Made by a program: the position numbers and the translations under genes. The notes beneath the pieces are model-generated. The model ran no database searches. It was not told where the DNA came from and worked only from the letters and a program-made list of their open reading frames with translations. Below, piece after piece: positions 1 to 8,410 of a DNA stretch of 59,077 nt. Source of the stretch: Cyanobacteriota bacterium (lineage in GTDB: Bacteria > Cyanobacteriota > Cyanobacteriia > PCC-6307 > Cyanobiaceae). Where the stretch lies: positions 1-59,077 of the forward strand of contig JAPLID010000064.1 of the NCBI GenBank assembly GCA_026389285.1, written 5' to 3'. How positions within the stretch are numbered: the first letter of the stretch is position 1; each line of letters opens with the position of its first letter.

Positions 1-650
1 TGCAGGATCAGGCAGGCATCGAAGATGCGAGCCGCCAGGGGATCGGGCTCCCGCTCGGTGAGCATGTAGAGAAAGTTGGCCGAATAGGCCAGATCGTCGC
101 GGGGCTGGATCGGATCCTGACCTTTGCGGATCAGCTGGAAGGCCGCCACCATCGTCGGGATCTTGGCGATCAACCGCACCACCGCCTCGGTGATGTACTG
201 CGGGTCGTAGAGGGTGCGGCGGGAATAGAACAGCCCCAGCGACGCGGCGCTGGCCTGCAGCGCATCCATCGGATGGCCACTGGCCGGGAAGCACTTCATC
301 ATGTCGCGGATGCGGAAACTCACCCGCCGGTGCATCTGCACCTCCTGCTCGAACTCGCGCAGTTGAAAGATCGTCGGCAGCTCGCCCCAGATCAGCAGAT
401 AGGCCGTCTCCAGAAAGCTGCTGTGGGAAGCGAGCTGGTTGATCGGATAGCCGCGGTAGGTGAGCACGCCACGGTGGCCGTCGATGTCGCAGATCGCCGA
501 CTGGGTGGCGGGCACCCCCTCCAGACCTGGCCGAAAGGCAGGGGGGCCCGCAGCCACGGCAAGTTCGGGGGGAGTGGCCGGATCGGGGGCCACCCCGGGC
601 TCTGAGACGCCTGCAGGGCTGGCTGTTTCTGGGGTGACTTTTGCCGCCAT
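1..650 (-). CDS. gltA: Citrate synthase, partial (C-terminus beyond window)
   Basis: Citrate synthase joins acetyl-CoA and oxaloacetate to make citrate, feeding 2-oxoglutarate synthesis in the cytoplasm. About 216 N-terminal residues are visible on the minus strand and the gene runs off the left edge. After an Ala/Pro-rich leader of about 45 residues comes the family opening ICDIDGHRGVLTYRGYPI, then SGHPMDALQAS and a stretch on partition of the substrate domain (RRTLYDPQYITEAVVRLIAK). The ATG at 648-650 is the first start in frame. The longer than usual leader could mean a later true start, but no better ATG lies before the conserved block. Confidence 0.93.
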   Translation of the reverse strand, partial: MAAKVTPETASPAGVSEPGVAPDPATPPELAVAAGPPAFRPGLEGVPATQSAICDIDGHRGVLTYRGYPINQLASHSSFLETAYLLIWGELPTIFQLREFEQEVQMHRRVSFRIRDMMKCFPASGHPMDALQASAASLGLFYSRRTLYDPQYITEAVVRLIAKIPTMVAAFQLIRKGQDPIQPRDDLAYSANFLYMLTEREPDPLAARIFDACLIL

Positions 651-727
651 CACGATCGGATCCGATTTGGCGAACTTACGCCGTGACGTCAAGAGCACGC
701 CGTAGCGCTGGCTGCCAGTGACGGATC

Positions 728-1288
728 TCAGCCGATCAGGATGCGGGGGCTCAGCAACAGCCGCAGGCTGGCGCTGCCGGGAGTGAAGCCCGCCGGCAGC
801 ACCAGCAGCGCCAGGCCCGCTTTGCGCAGCTCGATCGACCCTGGCGTGGCCCCGAGCAGGTGGGCGGCCAGCAGCCCCAGGTCGGGTTCATGCCCCACCA
901 GCAGAAGGCGGCGCCGGGCCGTCTCCATCGGCGGCGCCGTCGCCGCCGCGTCGCGCTCGGGCTGGGCTGCGGCCAGGCTGGCCAGGGTTGCGGCCAGCAT
1001 CAGTAGGGGATCGTGGCCCGGCTCCAGCATCGCGCTCAGCTCCAGGCTTGGCGCCAGGCCGACCGCGCGGGCGATCTCCGCCGTCTGCCGCGCCCGGGTG
1101 AGGGGGCTCGAGAGCATCTGATCGGCCACCAGGCCCAGGGCCAGAGCGCGCTCCAGCACCGCGCGGGTGCGCTGGCGGCCCCTGTCCGTGAGCGCCCGGA
1201 TGCGATCGGCGCGCTGGGGGCTGCGCGGCTCAGCGATGCCATGGCGCAGCAGCAGCAGTTCGGTGCTTGGCATGGGGATGGGCAACAC
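728..1288 (-). CDS. sixA: SixA-type phosphohistidine phosphatase
   Basis: A histidine phosphatase of the phosphoglycerate-mutase superfamily, of the type that removes phosphate from phosphohistidine. The catalytic RHG triad is at residues 15-17, the arginine motif SSPLTRARQT near 59-68 and the second catalytic histidine in VGHEP at residue 133. At 186 residues it is slightly longer than E. coli SixA (about 160). An ATG 15 bases downstream gives MPSTELLLLRHG and is an equally good start. It sits directly against the stop of the upstream DUF3352 gene on the same strand, so the two probably form one transcript. Substrate is unknown. Confidence 0.85.
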   Translation of the reverse strand: MLPIPMPSTELLLLRHGIAEPRSPQRADRIRALTDRGRQRTRAVLERALALGLVADQMLSSPLTRARQTAEIARAVGLAPSLELSAMLEPGHDPLLMLAATLASLAAAQPERDAAATAPPMETARRRLLLVGHEPDLGLLAAHLLGATPGSIELRKAGLALLVLPAGFTPGSASLRLLLSPRILIG

Positions 1289-3247
1289 TCAGCGCTCGAA
1301 ACTGAGACGCGCCTGCAGATGGAGGGTATGGCCCTCCGGCTCGAGGGCCACGGCCAGCCCCCGCACCGCATCATCGAGACCGCCACCGGCCAGGGCCGAG
1401 AGCAGTTGCCAGGGCTGCCAGGCCCGCAGCAGCTGGCGGCTGGGCACGGCGCTCAACACCCATTGCAGAGGCGCCTCGGCGTGGTCGAGGGCCTGCAGGG
1501 CCGCCTGCAGCTCCTGGCTGCCGCGGCTGGCTGCGGGCTGATCGAGCACCGCCAGGTTGCGGCCCCACCAGGCCAGGGAACCGCTGGCCTGGCGCCAGGC
1601 CGCCAGGGGAGCCTGCAGCGTGTCACCGGCTGCGCCGCCCTTGCCAACGCCCTTGCCGCCGCGCTGACCCCGGCTCTCCAGGCGGGTCCAGACCTGGAGG
1701 GAACGATCTCCCAGCTCCAGCGGTGCCTGGATCAAGCCCTGCGCCGCCAGGGCCGGCTCCAGCAGCTCCGGCGCCGGCTGGTCCCTGGCCGTGCCCAGCT
1801 GCCAGCCAGCGGGACCCGCGGCGACCAGCAACGGCCCCGCGGCCCTCTGAGCCACCAGCAACGGGAAGGCCCCGGCCGCCGATCGCGGCCCGGAAAGCGG
1901 GCGTTGGTCGCCGGCGCCACGGCGAGGATCATCGACATCCCGTCCCTGGCGGCTTGACCCAGGGCGCTTGCGGCCGGCGGCCGGAGCGGCATCAGCGGCG
2001 GGCGCCATCGTTTCGGCCCCATCGCCGCCAGGAGCAGCCCCGACCGGGAGCGGACCGCTCGCGGTGGTCCTGGCCAGAGCCCGCTGCACCAGGGGCTGAA
2101 GCAGGGGCTGCCGCAGCTGGGCGGCGGGATCCTGCAGCAGCAGCAGGCTGGTGAGCTGGCCCCGCAGTCCGGCGAGCAACTGCTGCTGCTGGACGGGATC
2201 AGCCGGCTGGAGAGACGACGCATCCAGCGGCGGCGGTTGGAGCAAGGGCTCCTGGGTATTCGGCGGCGCCGGTGTGCCGGGGCCTGCCGGGCTCTCGCTC
2301 GCCGCAAGGGTGTCTGACGGCACCCGTGTGACTACCGGCGCCAGCGACACCGCGGCGATGGCGCCGGAGGGGGCCGGCAGCTGCAGATGGCCATGGAGCA
2401 GCAGCGTCCGCCCCTCGGGCCGCAGCGAGGCCAGCAGCTGGGTGGGCCGCTGGGCGGCCGCCGCCGGCAGGGGCCAGCCCAGCCACTGCTCCAGGGCCTG
2501 GGGCCGGGCCAGCAGCAGGGCGGCTCCCTCACCCAGCTGATCGAGCTGCTCCTGCAGCCCGGGCTGGGAAGCCTGGTTGAGTTCGGCGATCTGGGAGACG
2601 TCCAGGGCCCGCTCCAGCACGCCGCGGCCGGAGGCGATCAGCACCAGATCATCCTCCACCAGCGCCGTGGCAAGCGGCACGGAGCGGCTGCCCACCAGGG
2701 CGCCGCGACCGCTGATCAGGCCCATGCCGCGATAGCTGCTCACCTGCAGATCGGTGCCGGCCAGGCTGCGGGTCTGCCAGAAACGCTGCAGAAAGCGGCG
2801 GGCGCCCTCGTCGTCGCGGCTGGCCAGGGCCAGCAGCCAGCCGCCGGAGGGCAGGCCGCCGGCGGCCGGCTGCTCGCCGGCCGGATCGTCGAACAGCACC
2901 AGGGCGGTGCCTGGGGCCAGCCACTGGGACAGCTCGTCGTGATAGTCGAGGCCGGCGGCAGCGAAGGCGCCATCGCGCAACCGAGCGATCCCGTCAGCGG
3001 CCGGCCGGCGCTGGCGGGCCGGCGCCACGGCCCTGGCATAGGCCACGGGCTGCTCGCCGTCACTGAACCAGTAAAGGCTCAGCGGCGCCTGGGCCGGCAC
3101 GAAGCGGGCCGCCCGGGGGATGGTCAGGGCGTGATGGGCGAGCTGCAGCGGCCCCCGCTGCCCGATCAGCCACCAGCCCCCCAGGCCGAGGCTGAAGGTC
3201 AGCAGCACCACGGCCAGTACCACCGCCAGAAAGGGGCGGCCCTTCAT
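1289..3247 (-). CDS. DUF3352 family membrane-anchored protein
   Basis: A 652-residue protein of the cyanobacterial DUF3352 type, function unknown. It opens MKGRPFLAVVLAVVLL, an N-terminal hydrophobic anchor of about 20 residues ending in GGWWLIG. A long extracytoplasmic region then contains family-like blocks such as PLSLYWFSDGEQP and GWLLALASRDDEGARRF. The middle (around 1930-2100) is Pro/Ala-rich and poorly conserved in appearance. The reading frame stays open further upstream, but that part overlaps the divergent rhodanese gene, so the ATG at 3245-3247 in front of the membrane anchor is preferred. It abuts sixA downstream. Confidence 0.75.
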   Translation of the reverse strand: MKGRPFLAVVLAVVLLTFSLGLGGWWLIGQRGPLQLAHHALTIPRAARFVPAQAPLSLYWFSDGEQPVAYARAVAPARQRRPAADGIARLRDGAFAAAGLDYHDELSQWLAPGTALVLFDDPAGEQPAAGGLPSGGWLLALASRDDEGARRFLQRFWQTRSLAGTDLQVSSYRGMGLISGRGALVGSRSVPLATALVEDDLVLIASGRGVLERALDVSQIAELNQASQPGLQEQLDQLGEGAALLLARPQALEQWLGWPLPAAAAQRPTQLLASLRPEGRTLLLHGHLQLPAPSGAIAAVSLAPVVTRVPSDTLAASESPAGPGTPAPPNTQEPLLQPPPLDASSLQPADPVQQQQLLAGLRGQLTSLLLLQDPAAQLRQPLLQPLVQRALARTTASGPLPVGAAPGGDGAETMAPAADAAPAAGRKRPGSSRQGRDVDDPRRGAGDQRPLSGPRSAAGAFPLLVAQRAAGPLLVAAGPAGWQLGTARDQPAPELLEPALAAQGLIQAPLELGDRSLQVWTRLESRGQRGGKGVGKGGAAGDTLQAPLAAWRQASGSLAWWGRNLAVLDQPAASRGSQELQAALQALDHAEAPLQWVLSAVPSRQLLRAWQPWQLLSALAGGGLDDAVRGLAVALEPEGHTLHLQARLSFER

Positions 3248-3292
3248 GCACGCACAGCAGGATGGTTCCATCCTGCCGTCCCCCCGGTTCCC

Positions 3293-3667
3293 ATGCCCGA
3301 GACCAGCCCAACCGGCGCGGCTACAGCAACGCCCACGCCGATCAGCGCGGCCGACCTGCAGGCCCGCCTGGAGGCCGGCGAGGCGATCCAGCTGGTGGAT
3401 GTGCGCGAGGACAGTGAGCTGGCCCTGGCCCGGCTGCCCCATCCGGTGCTGCATCTGCCCCTGAGCCGCTCCCAGGAGTGGAGCGGTCGGATCGAGGCGC
3501 TGATCAATCGCCAGCAGCCGGTGGCCGTGCTCTGCCATGCCGGCGTGCGCAGCTGGCATTTCGGCTGCTGGCTGATCCAGGAGCATGGCCATCCCCAGGT
3601 CTGGAACATCCAGGGGGGCATCGAGGCCTGGAGTGTGTCCGTGGATCCCGCCATTCCCCGCTACTGA
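3293..3667 (+). CDS. Rhodanese-like domain protein
   Basis: A single-domain rhodanese of 124 residues, the family of sulfurtransferases that carry a persulfide on a loop cysteine. The domain opens with ISAADLQARLEAGEAIQLVDVRE, and the active-site loop reads VLCHAGVRS, with the catalytic Cys in the CxxxxR pattern. It closes with NIQGGIEAWSVSVDPAIPRY, the usual end of cyanobacterial GlpE-like proteins. It starts 46 bases from the divergent DUF3352 gene, so the two share a promoter region, and hrcA follows on the same strand. The sulfur acceptor cannot be read from the sequence. Confidence 0.88.
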   Translation: MPETSPTGAATATPTPISAADLQARLEAGEAIQLVDVREDSELALARLPHPVLHLPLSRSQEWSGRIEALINRQQPVAVLCHAGVRSWHFGCWLIQEHGHPQVWNIQGGIEAWSVSVDPAIPRY

Positions 3668-3749
3668 ACGGCCCCCCCGCGGGTTGTCGCTAACGCCGTG
3701 CCGCCGGCCTGATCTCTACGATCCAGCCAATACCTTTTCTGCAACCGGG

Positions 3750-4754
3750 TTGGAAACCCTGCCGCGACGGCAACAGGATGTGCTCCGGGCCACGGTGCGG
3801 CACTACGTCGACACGGTGGAGCCGGTGGGCAGTGGCACCCTGGTTCGGCGCTTCGGCCTGCCCGCCAGCCCCGCCACCGTGCGCTCGGCCATGGGAGCCC
3901 TTGAGCTGCGGGGCCTGCTTACCCAACCCCACACCTCCGCCGGCCGCATCCCCAGCCAGCAGGGCTATCGCATTTATGTGGATCAGCTGCTGCCAGAGCC
4001 CGGCTCGGCCGCCCGTCAACTGGAGCGAGAGCTGGCGGGGGTGAGCCTGCAATGGGCCGCCCTCGACGACCTGATGCTGCATCTGGCCCGCCGCCTCGCT
4101 GCTCTCACCGGTCTGCTCAGCCTGATCACCCGCCCCCAGCGCCCCCGCCCCCTGCTGCAGGCGATCCGGCTGGTGGCCAGCAGCGACCGGTTGCTGGTGT
4201 TCCTGGTGCAGGGCTCGGCACTCACCACCAGCCTCAACCTGCGGCTGCCCAGCGGTGCCGAGCAGGAGCTGCCGATCCTGGAACGCTGGACCAACGATCG
4301 CCTGCGGCAGCAGGGCGGCGAGATCAGCTGGGAGCGGCTGCCGGAGGAGCTGCGCCGCAGCGGTGCGGTGCTGCGCCAGGCGCTGGAGCACCACGAGCAC
4401 CTGCACTCCGCCGATCTGGATGGGGTGGTGGCGGCCGGCCTGGGCGGACTGCTGGGGCAGCCGGAGTTCAGCCGCACCTCGAGCCTGCTGCCCCTGGTGC
4501 AGCTGGTCGAACACCAGCCGGAACAGGTGCTCGGACCCTCGCTCGACCCCGCCGCACCCACGGACAGCATCTGGATCGGCCGCGAGCATCCCCACCAGGC
4601 CCTGGCGGCCTGCTCGGTGGTGCAGGCTGCCTATGCCAGCGCCGATGGCTCCTGCGGCCATGTGGCGCTGGTGGGACCGATGCGGATGGCCTATGCCACC
4701 GCCCGTTCCGCCGTGCGCTCGGTGGCGACGATCCTGCAGCGCCTGCTGAGCTGA
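3750..4754 (+). CDS. hrcA: Heat-inducible transcription repressor HrcA
   Basis: HrcA represses groESL/dnaK-class chaperone genes by binding the CIRCE inverted repeat. The winged-helix N-terminus is clear: PRRQQDVLRATVRHYVDTVE, then GSGTLVRRFGLPASPATVR and the wing TQPHTSAGRIPSQQGYRIYV. The C-terminal GAF-like domain ends with a block around IWIGREHP and VALVGPMRMAYATARSAVR. No ATG fits; the TTG at 3750 gives METLPRRQQDVL, the usual opening in related cyanobacteria, and a 334-residue protein of normal length. I found no CIRCE element within this window, so its targets lie elsewhere. Confidence 0.9.
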   Translation: METLPRRQQDVLRATVRHYVDTVEPVGSGTLVRRFGLPASPATVRSAMGALELRGLLTQPHTSAGRIPSQQGYRIYVDQLLPEPGSAARQLERELAGVSLQWAALDDLMLHLARRLAALTGLLSLITRPQRPRPLLQAIRLVASSDRLLVFLVQGSALTTSLNLRLPSGAEQELPILERWTNDRLRQQGGEISWERLPEELRRSGAVLRQALEHHEHLHSADLDGVVAAGLGGLLGQPEFSRTSSLLPLVQLVEHQPEQVLGPSLDPAAPTDSIWIGREHPHQALAACSVVQAAYASADGSCGHVALVGPMRMAYATARSAVRSVATILQRLLS

Positions 4755-4775
4755 CCAAGGCGCCAGACTTCCGCC

Positions 4776-5618
4776 ATGACTTATTGCGTCGCCTTCCTGC
4801 TGGAGAAGGGTCTCGTCTTCGCCTCCGACTCCCGCACCAATGCCGGGGTCGATTACATCTCCTCGTACAGCAAGCTGCATGTGTTCCAGCCGGCGGCCGA
4901 CCGGCTGTTCGTGATCATGGCGGCCGGCAATCTGGGCACCACCCAGGCCGTGCTCAACCGCATCCGCCGCGACATCGACCGGCACCACGAAGCGGCGACG
5001 CAACAAGCGGATCTGAAGCCAGCGGCCGATGGCCCGACCTGCGCCGCAGGCGACTCGCCCGGAGCCGCCCGCCCAGCTGCCCCCGCTGCTCCGCCGACCC
5101 TGCTCACCGCCCGCTACCTGTTCGAGGCCGCCGATTACATCGGCAAGCTGAGCGTGGATGTGCAGCGGCAGTTCAGCACCTCCCTGCGGGAGGCGGGCGC
5201 CACCGGCGAGGCCAGCTTCATCCTCGGCGGCCAGATCGCCGGCGAGAAGCATGGGCTCTATCTGATCTATCCCCAGGGCAATGCGGTGATGGCCACCCCG
5301 GAAACCCCATTTCTGCAGATCGGCGAGAGCAAATACGGCAAGCCGCCGCTCGATTACATCGGCCACTTCGGCCTTTCACTCGAGGATGCTGCCCGCCTCT
5401 GCCTGGTCTCACAGATCATCACCCGCCGCGCCAATCTCACCGTCGGGCCCCCGTTTGAGATCGCCCTGGTGCCCGCCGATGAGCTGCGGGTCTCCCGGCG
5501 CGTGAAGCTGGAAAAAGAATCCGACGAAGTCAACCGCTCGATGGAGGTCTGGACCCGCACGATGCGCGATGGGCTGCAGCGCCTGCCGCGCTTCGCCTGG
5601 GAGCAGGATCCGCTGTAA
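4776..5618 (+). CDS. Anbu-type proteasome-related peptidase (COG3484)
   Basis: A member of the bacterial proteasome-like Ntn hydrolases (Anbu, ancestral beta subunit). After Met removal Thr1 would be the nucleophile (MTYCVAFLLEKG), with the conserved Asp17 in FASDSRTNAGVDYIS and a lysine at mature position 32, near the usual K33. At 280 residues it is longer than typical Anbu because of an Ala/Pro-rich insertion at about residues 75-107, between RRDIDRH and TARYLFEAADYIG. Anbu is often beside alpha-E, transglutaminase-like and ATP-grasp genes; none of those is here. It starts 21 bases after hrcA, so co-transcription with a stress regulator is plausible. Confidence 0.88.
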   Translation: MTYCVAFLLEKGLVFASDSRTNAGVDYISSYSKLHVFQPAADRLFVIMAAGNLGTTQAVLNRIRRDIDRHHEAATQQADLKPAADGPTCAAGDSPGAARPAAPAAPPTLLTARYLFEAADYIGKLSVDVQRQFSTSLREAGATGEASFILGGQIAGEKHGLYLIYPQGNAVMATPETPFLQIGESKYGKPPLDYIGHFGLSLEDAARLCLVSQIITRRANLTVGPPFEIALVPADELRVSRRVKLEKESDEVNRSMEVWTRTMRDGLQRLPRFAWEQDPL

Positions 5619-5765
5619 GGAGTGGAGGCCGACCGCGCCCCGGGCCACGAGGTGCAGCAGGTGATCGCGGCTCGATCGCCGCTGCCGGCTTGAGGGCCTG
5701 ATCGACCGTTCCGCCGGGGCAACCGATACTGGAACAAACCATCCCGATCCGATCCGTCCGGGCCC

Positions 5766-6077
5766 ATGCCCCTCGCCCTGAGCCAGACCCAGCTGGAGGC
5801 CATCCATGCCGCCTGCCGCCGCCACCATGTGACGCGTCTGCATGCGTTCGGCTCGGTGCTGCGGCCCGACTACCGCCCCGGCGAGAGCGACATTGATCTG
5901 CTGGTGGAGTTTGAGCTCTGCGATGCCGGGACCCTGTATCGGAGCTACTTCGCGCTCCTCAACGAACTCCGCCAAGGGGTGGGTGGCGAGGTTGACCTGG
6001 TGATGGATGACGCAATCACCAATCCCTATATCATCAAAACGATCGAAGCCAGCAAGAAGGAGATCTATGCAGCGTGA
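5766..6077 (+). CDS. mntA: MntA-like nucleotidyltransferase antitoxin
   Basis: A 103-residue minimal nucleotidyltransferase. The motif begins FGSVLRPDYRPGESDIDLLV, giving GS-x11-DxD, one residue longer than the canonical GS-x10-DxD, and a third acidic residue follows in GGEVDLVMDD. In the characterised MntA/HepT (type VII) systems this enzyme AMPylates a tyrosine of the HEPN toxin and so silences it. The downstream HEPN gene overlaps its last 11 bases, indicating translational coupling. The pair lies between two core genes and the DNA around it shows no mobile element. Confidence 0.85.
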   Translation: MPLALSQTQLEAIHAACRRHHVTRLHAFGSVLRPDYRPGESDIDLLVEFELCDAGTLYRSYFALLNELRQGVGGEVDLVMDDAITNPYIIKTIEASKKEIYAA

Positions 6078-6417
6078 CTCGCGCGCCTACCTCACAGACA
6101 TCCTGGATGCAACCGCTGCCATCCAGGCAGCTGTCTCAACGCTGAGGGAAGAGAACTACGGCGAAAGCCGCTTGATTCGCTCTTCCGTTGAACGGGAGTT
6201 CACCATTATTGGCGAGGCCCTGAAGGTCATCGCTCAGCATGACCCCGAGCTATTTGCCGCCATCCCGGAGGGACGGCAAATCATCGACTTCCGCAACCTG
6301 CTGAGCCACGAATACCTCCGCATCGATAATCGAGTCGTCTGGGGCGCCATCCAGGCGGATCTACCACTGCTTGAGCAACATTGCCGCAGGCTCATGAAAT
6401 TGCGAGAGACGTCCTGA
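6067..6417 (+). CDS. hepT: HepT-like HEPN ribonuclease toxin
   Basis: A 116-residue HEPN-domain protein. The catalytic RX4HXY motif is intact as RNLLSHEY near residues 78-85; the Arg and His form the RNase site and the Tyr is the residue AMPylated by the partner in studied MntA/HepT pairs. The first helix also carries the usual ESRLIRSSVEREFTIIGEA block. ATG at 6067 lies inside the end of mntA (overlap 11 bases). Because both genes keep all key residues, this pair is likely functional, in contrast to the decayed HEPN/NTase copies at 12.3-13.5 kb. Confidence 0.87.
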   Translation: MQRDSRAYLTDILDATAAIQAAVSTLREENYGESRLIRSSVEREFTIIGEALKVIAQHDPELFAAIPEGRQIIDFRNLLSHEYLRIDNRVVWGAIQADLPLLEQHCRRLMKLRETS

Positions 6418-6500
6418 ACCAGCGCTGAGGTTTCAATCCCTGTTCTCCACCTGGAGACCACGCCCGATCGCCAAAAGCGAAACAGTGCCCAGCGCCTTCC

Positions 6501-7790
6501 TCAGCCTCCCAGCTTGTCGCCCAGCCGCTCGACCATGGTGTTGACATCCTTGTCGCCGCGGCCGGAGAGGTTGAGCACCACTTCGGTGCCCGGGGCCAGG
6601 GTGGGGCAGAGCTTTTCCAGCCAGGCGAAGGCATGGGCCGTTTCCAGGGCCGGGATGATGCCTTCGAGCTGGCAAAGAAGCTGCAGCGCATCGAGCGCCT
6701 CGTCATCGGTGACGGCGGCGTATTCGGCCCGGCCGATGCCCTTGAGATAGCTGTGCTCAGGGCCTACGCCCGGGTAATCAAGGCCGGCGCTGATCGAGTG
6801 GGCCTCCTGCACCTGGCCTTCGCTGTCCTGCAGCAGCAGGCTCATGGCGCCGTGCAGCACACCCACCCGGCCTTCGGTGATCGTGGCCGCGTGGCGCCCG
6901 GTGGCGACGCCATCGCCGGCGGCCTCGACGCCAATCAGACGCACCGAGACATCCTCGACAAAGGGATGGAACAGACCCATGGCATTGGAGCCGCCGCCGA
7001 CGCAGGCCACCAGCACATCCGGCAGGCGGCCGAAGGCCGCCGCGCACTGGCGCTTGGTTTCCTCACCAATCACGACGGCGTGGAAATCGCGCACCAGCAT
7101 CGGGTAGGGGTGCGGGCCGGCGACCGAACCGAGGATGTAGTGGGTGCTCTCGACGTTGGTGACCCAGTCGCGGATCGCTTCGCTGGTGGCGTCCTTGAGG
7201 GTGGCGGTGCCGGCGGTGACGGGCTGCACCGTGGCCCCGAGCAGGCGCATGCGGAACACATTCAGGGACTGGCGGCGCATGTCCTCAGCGCCCATGTAGA
7301 TCACACACTCCAGGCCGAAGCGGGCGCACACGGTGGCGGTGGCCACGCCGTGCTGGCCGGCGCCGGTTTCGGCGATGATCCGCTTCTTGCCCATGCGCAG
7401 GGCCAGCAGCGCCTGGCCGAGGGCATTGTTGATCTTGTGGGCACCGGTGTGGTTAAGGTCCTCGCGCTTCAGCCAGAGGCGCGGGCCCCCTTCCGGGCGG
7501 CGGTAGTGCTCGCTCAGCCGCTCCGCCTCATAAAGGGGGCTGGGCCTGCCGACGTAATCGCGCAGGAGATGGTTGAGCCGTTCGGTGAAGGCCGGATCGC
7601 GCCAGGCCTCGGCCGCCGCCGTTTCCAGCTCGGCCAGCGCCGGCATCAGGGTTTCCGGCACGTACTGGCCGCCATAGGGTCCGAAGCGGCCGAGCGCATT
7701 GGGCCGCGACGAGGGCAGCAGCGCTTCGGGCTCAAGCTTGAGTATGGGGTCGCTCTGGAGGGCGGGCATCGGCGGGATGGTGCTGGTCAC
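6501..7790 (-). CDS. trpB: Tryptophan synthase beta chain
   Basis: TrpB condenses indole with serine to make tryptophan, using pyridoxal phosphate, in complex with TrpA. The 429-residue protein has the usual [18 protein letters not shown] opening, the PLP lysine at residue 119 in [12 protein letters not shown], the phosphate-binding loop [10 protein letters not shown] and the late block [14 protein letters not shown]. The first 30 residues form a short variable leader, normal for cyanobacteria. trpA is not adjacent, as is common in this group. The gene is convergent with the upstream HepT gene and divergent from the SUI1 gene. Confidence 0.96.
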   Translation of the reverse strand: MTSTIPPMPALQSDPILKLEPEALLPSSRPNALGRFGPYGGQYVPETLMPALAELETAAAEAWRDPAFTERLNHLLRDYVGRPSPLYEAERLSEHYRRPEGGPRLWLKREDLNHTGAHKINNALGQALLALRMGKKRIIAETGAGQHGVATATVCARFGLECVIYMGAEDMRRQSLNVFRMRLLGATVQPVTAGTATLKDATSEAIRDWVTNVESTHYILGSVAGPHPYPMLVRDFHAVVIGEETKRQCAAAFGRLPDVLVACVGGGSNAMGLFHPFVEDVSVRLIGVEAAGDGVATGRHAATITEGRVGVLHGAMSLLLQDSEGQVQEAHSISAGLDYPGVGPEHSYLKGIGRAEYAAVTDDEALDALQLLCQLEGIIPALETAHAFAWLEKLCPTLAPGTEVVLNLSGRGDKDVNTMVERLGDKLGG

Positions 7791-7983
7791 CGGCGGCGCT
7801 CGATCAACGGCTCCTCAGCGTAGAGACTGCATCCGTTGACCAGGGCCGCGGCAGCTGGTGGGGGCTGAGCGGCCCGTACTCAGATCTCTCTATGTCCTGC
7901 GCTTCGCCAACGGCCTCTGGATCGGCTGAAAACGAGGCCGGACAGCAGCACCATGCCCACTTACACCAGGGAGGACGGAGGCC

Positions 7984-8313
7984 ATGGCGAACAAGGGCAG
8001 CTGGCAGGAATTCAGCCGGCCGGAGAGCCTGGAGCGCGGCGCCCCCGCCCCCGCCGGTGACACGCCGAAGGCCCAGCAACGGGTGCGGGTGCAGCGCACC
8101 AAGGCTGGCAAGGGGGGCAAGCTGGTGACCGCGATCACCGGCCTCGAGATCCCCGAAGCCGAAGCCCGGGCGCTGCTCAAGACCCTCAAGGCCACCGCCG
8201 GCACCGGCGGCACCCTCAAGGACGGCGTGATCGAACTGCAGGGGGATCAGCTGGCCCCTGCCCTATCAGCGCTGGAGAAGGCCGGCTTCCGACCGAAGCA
8301 GGCAGGGGGGTAA
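7984..8313 (+). CDS. SUI1/YciH-family translation factor
   Basis: A 109-residue protein of the eIF1/SUI1 (YciH) family, which in bacteria helps fidelity of start-codon choice. The conserved core runs from VRVQRTKAGKGGKLVTAITG through GGTLKDGVIELQGDQ to the end, with the characteristic GTGGTLKDG loop. The first 35 residues are a variable basic leader. A GGAGG-type ribosome site lies just before the ATG at 7984. It is divergent from trpB across about 190 bases. Confidence 0.9.
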   Translation: MANKGSWQEFSRPESLERGAPAPAGDTPKAQQRVRVQRTKAGKGGKLVTAITGLEIPEAEARALLKTLKATAGTGGTLKDGVIELQGDQLAPALSALEKAGFRPKQAGG

Positions 8314-8410
8314 GGGGCAGGCCCAGCAACGAAGGGGGCAGATTGGTTCGCCGGCCTCCCCCACAGCATCGGGAGCGATCATTCTGGTCAAGCGTCGAAC
8401 GTTGAAGGGC

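Noticed and set aside
3690-5366. 558-residue antisense frame over hrcA and Anbu
   Set aside because: It lies fully opposite two well-supported genes and is His/Gln/Ala-rich, the usual mirror of GC-rich coding DNA.
6633-7823. 396-residue frame opposite trpB
   Set aside because: Mirror of a canonical trpB with no family-like segment.
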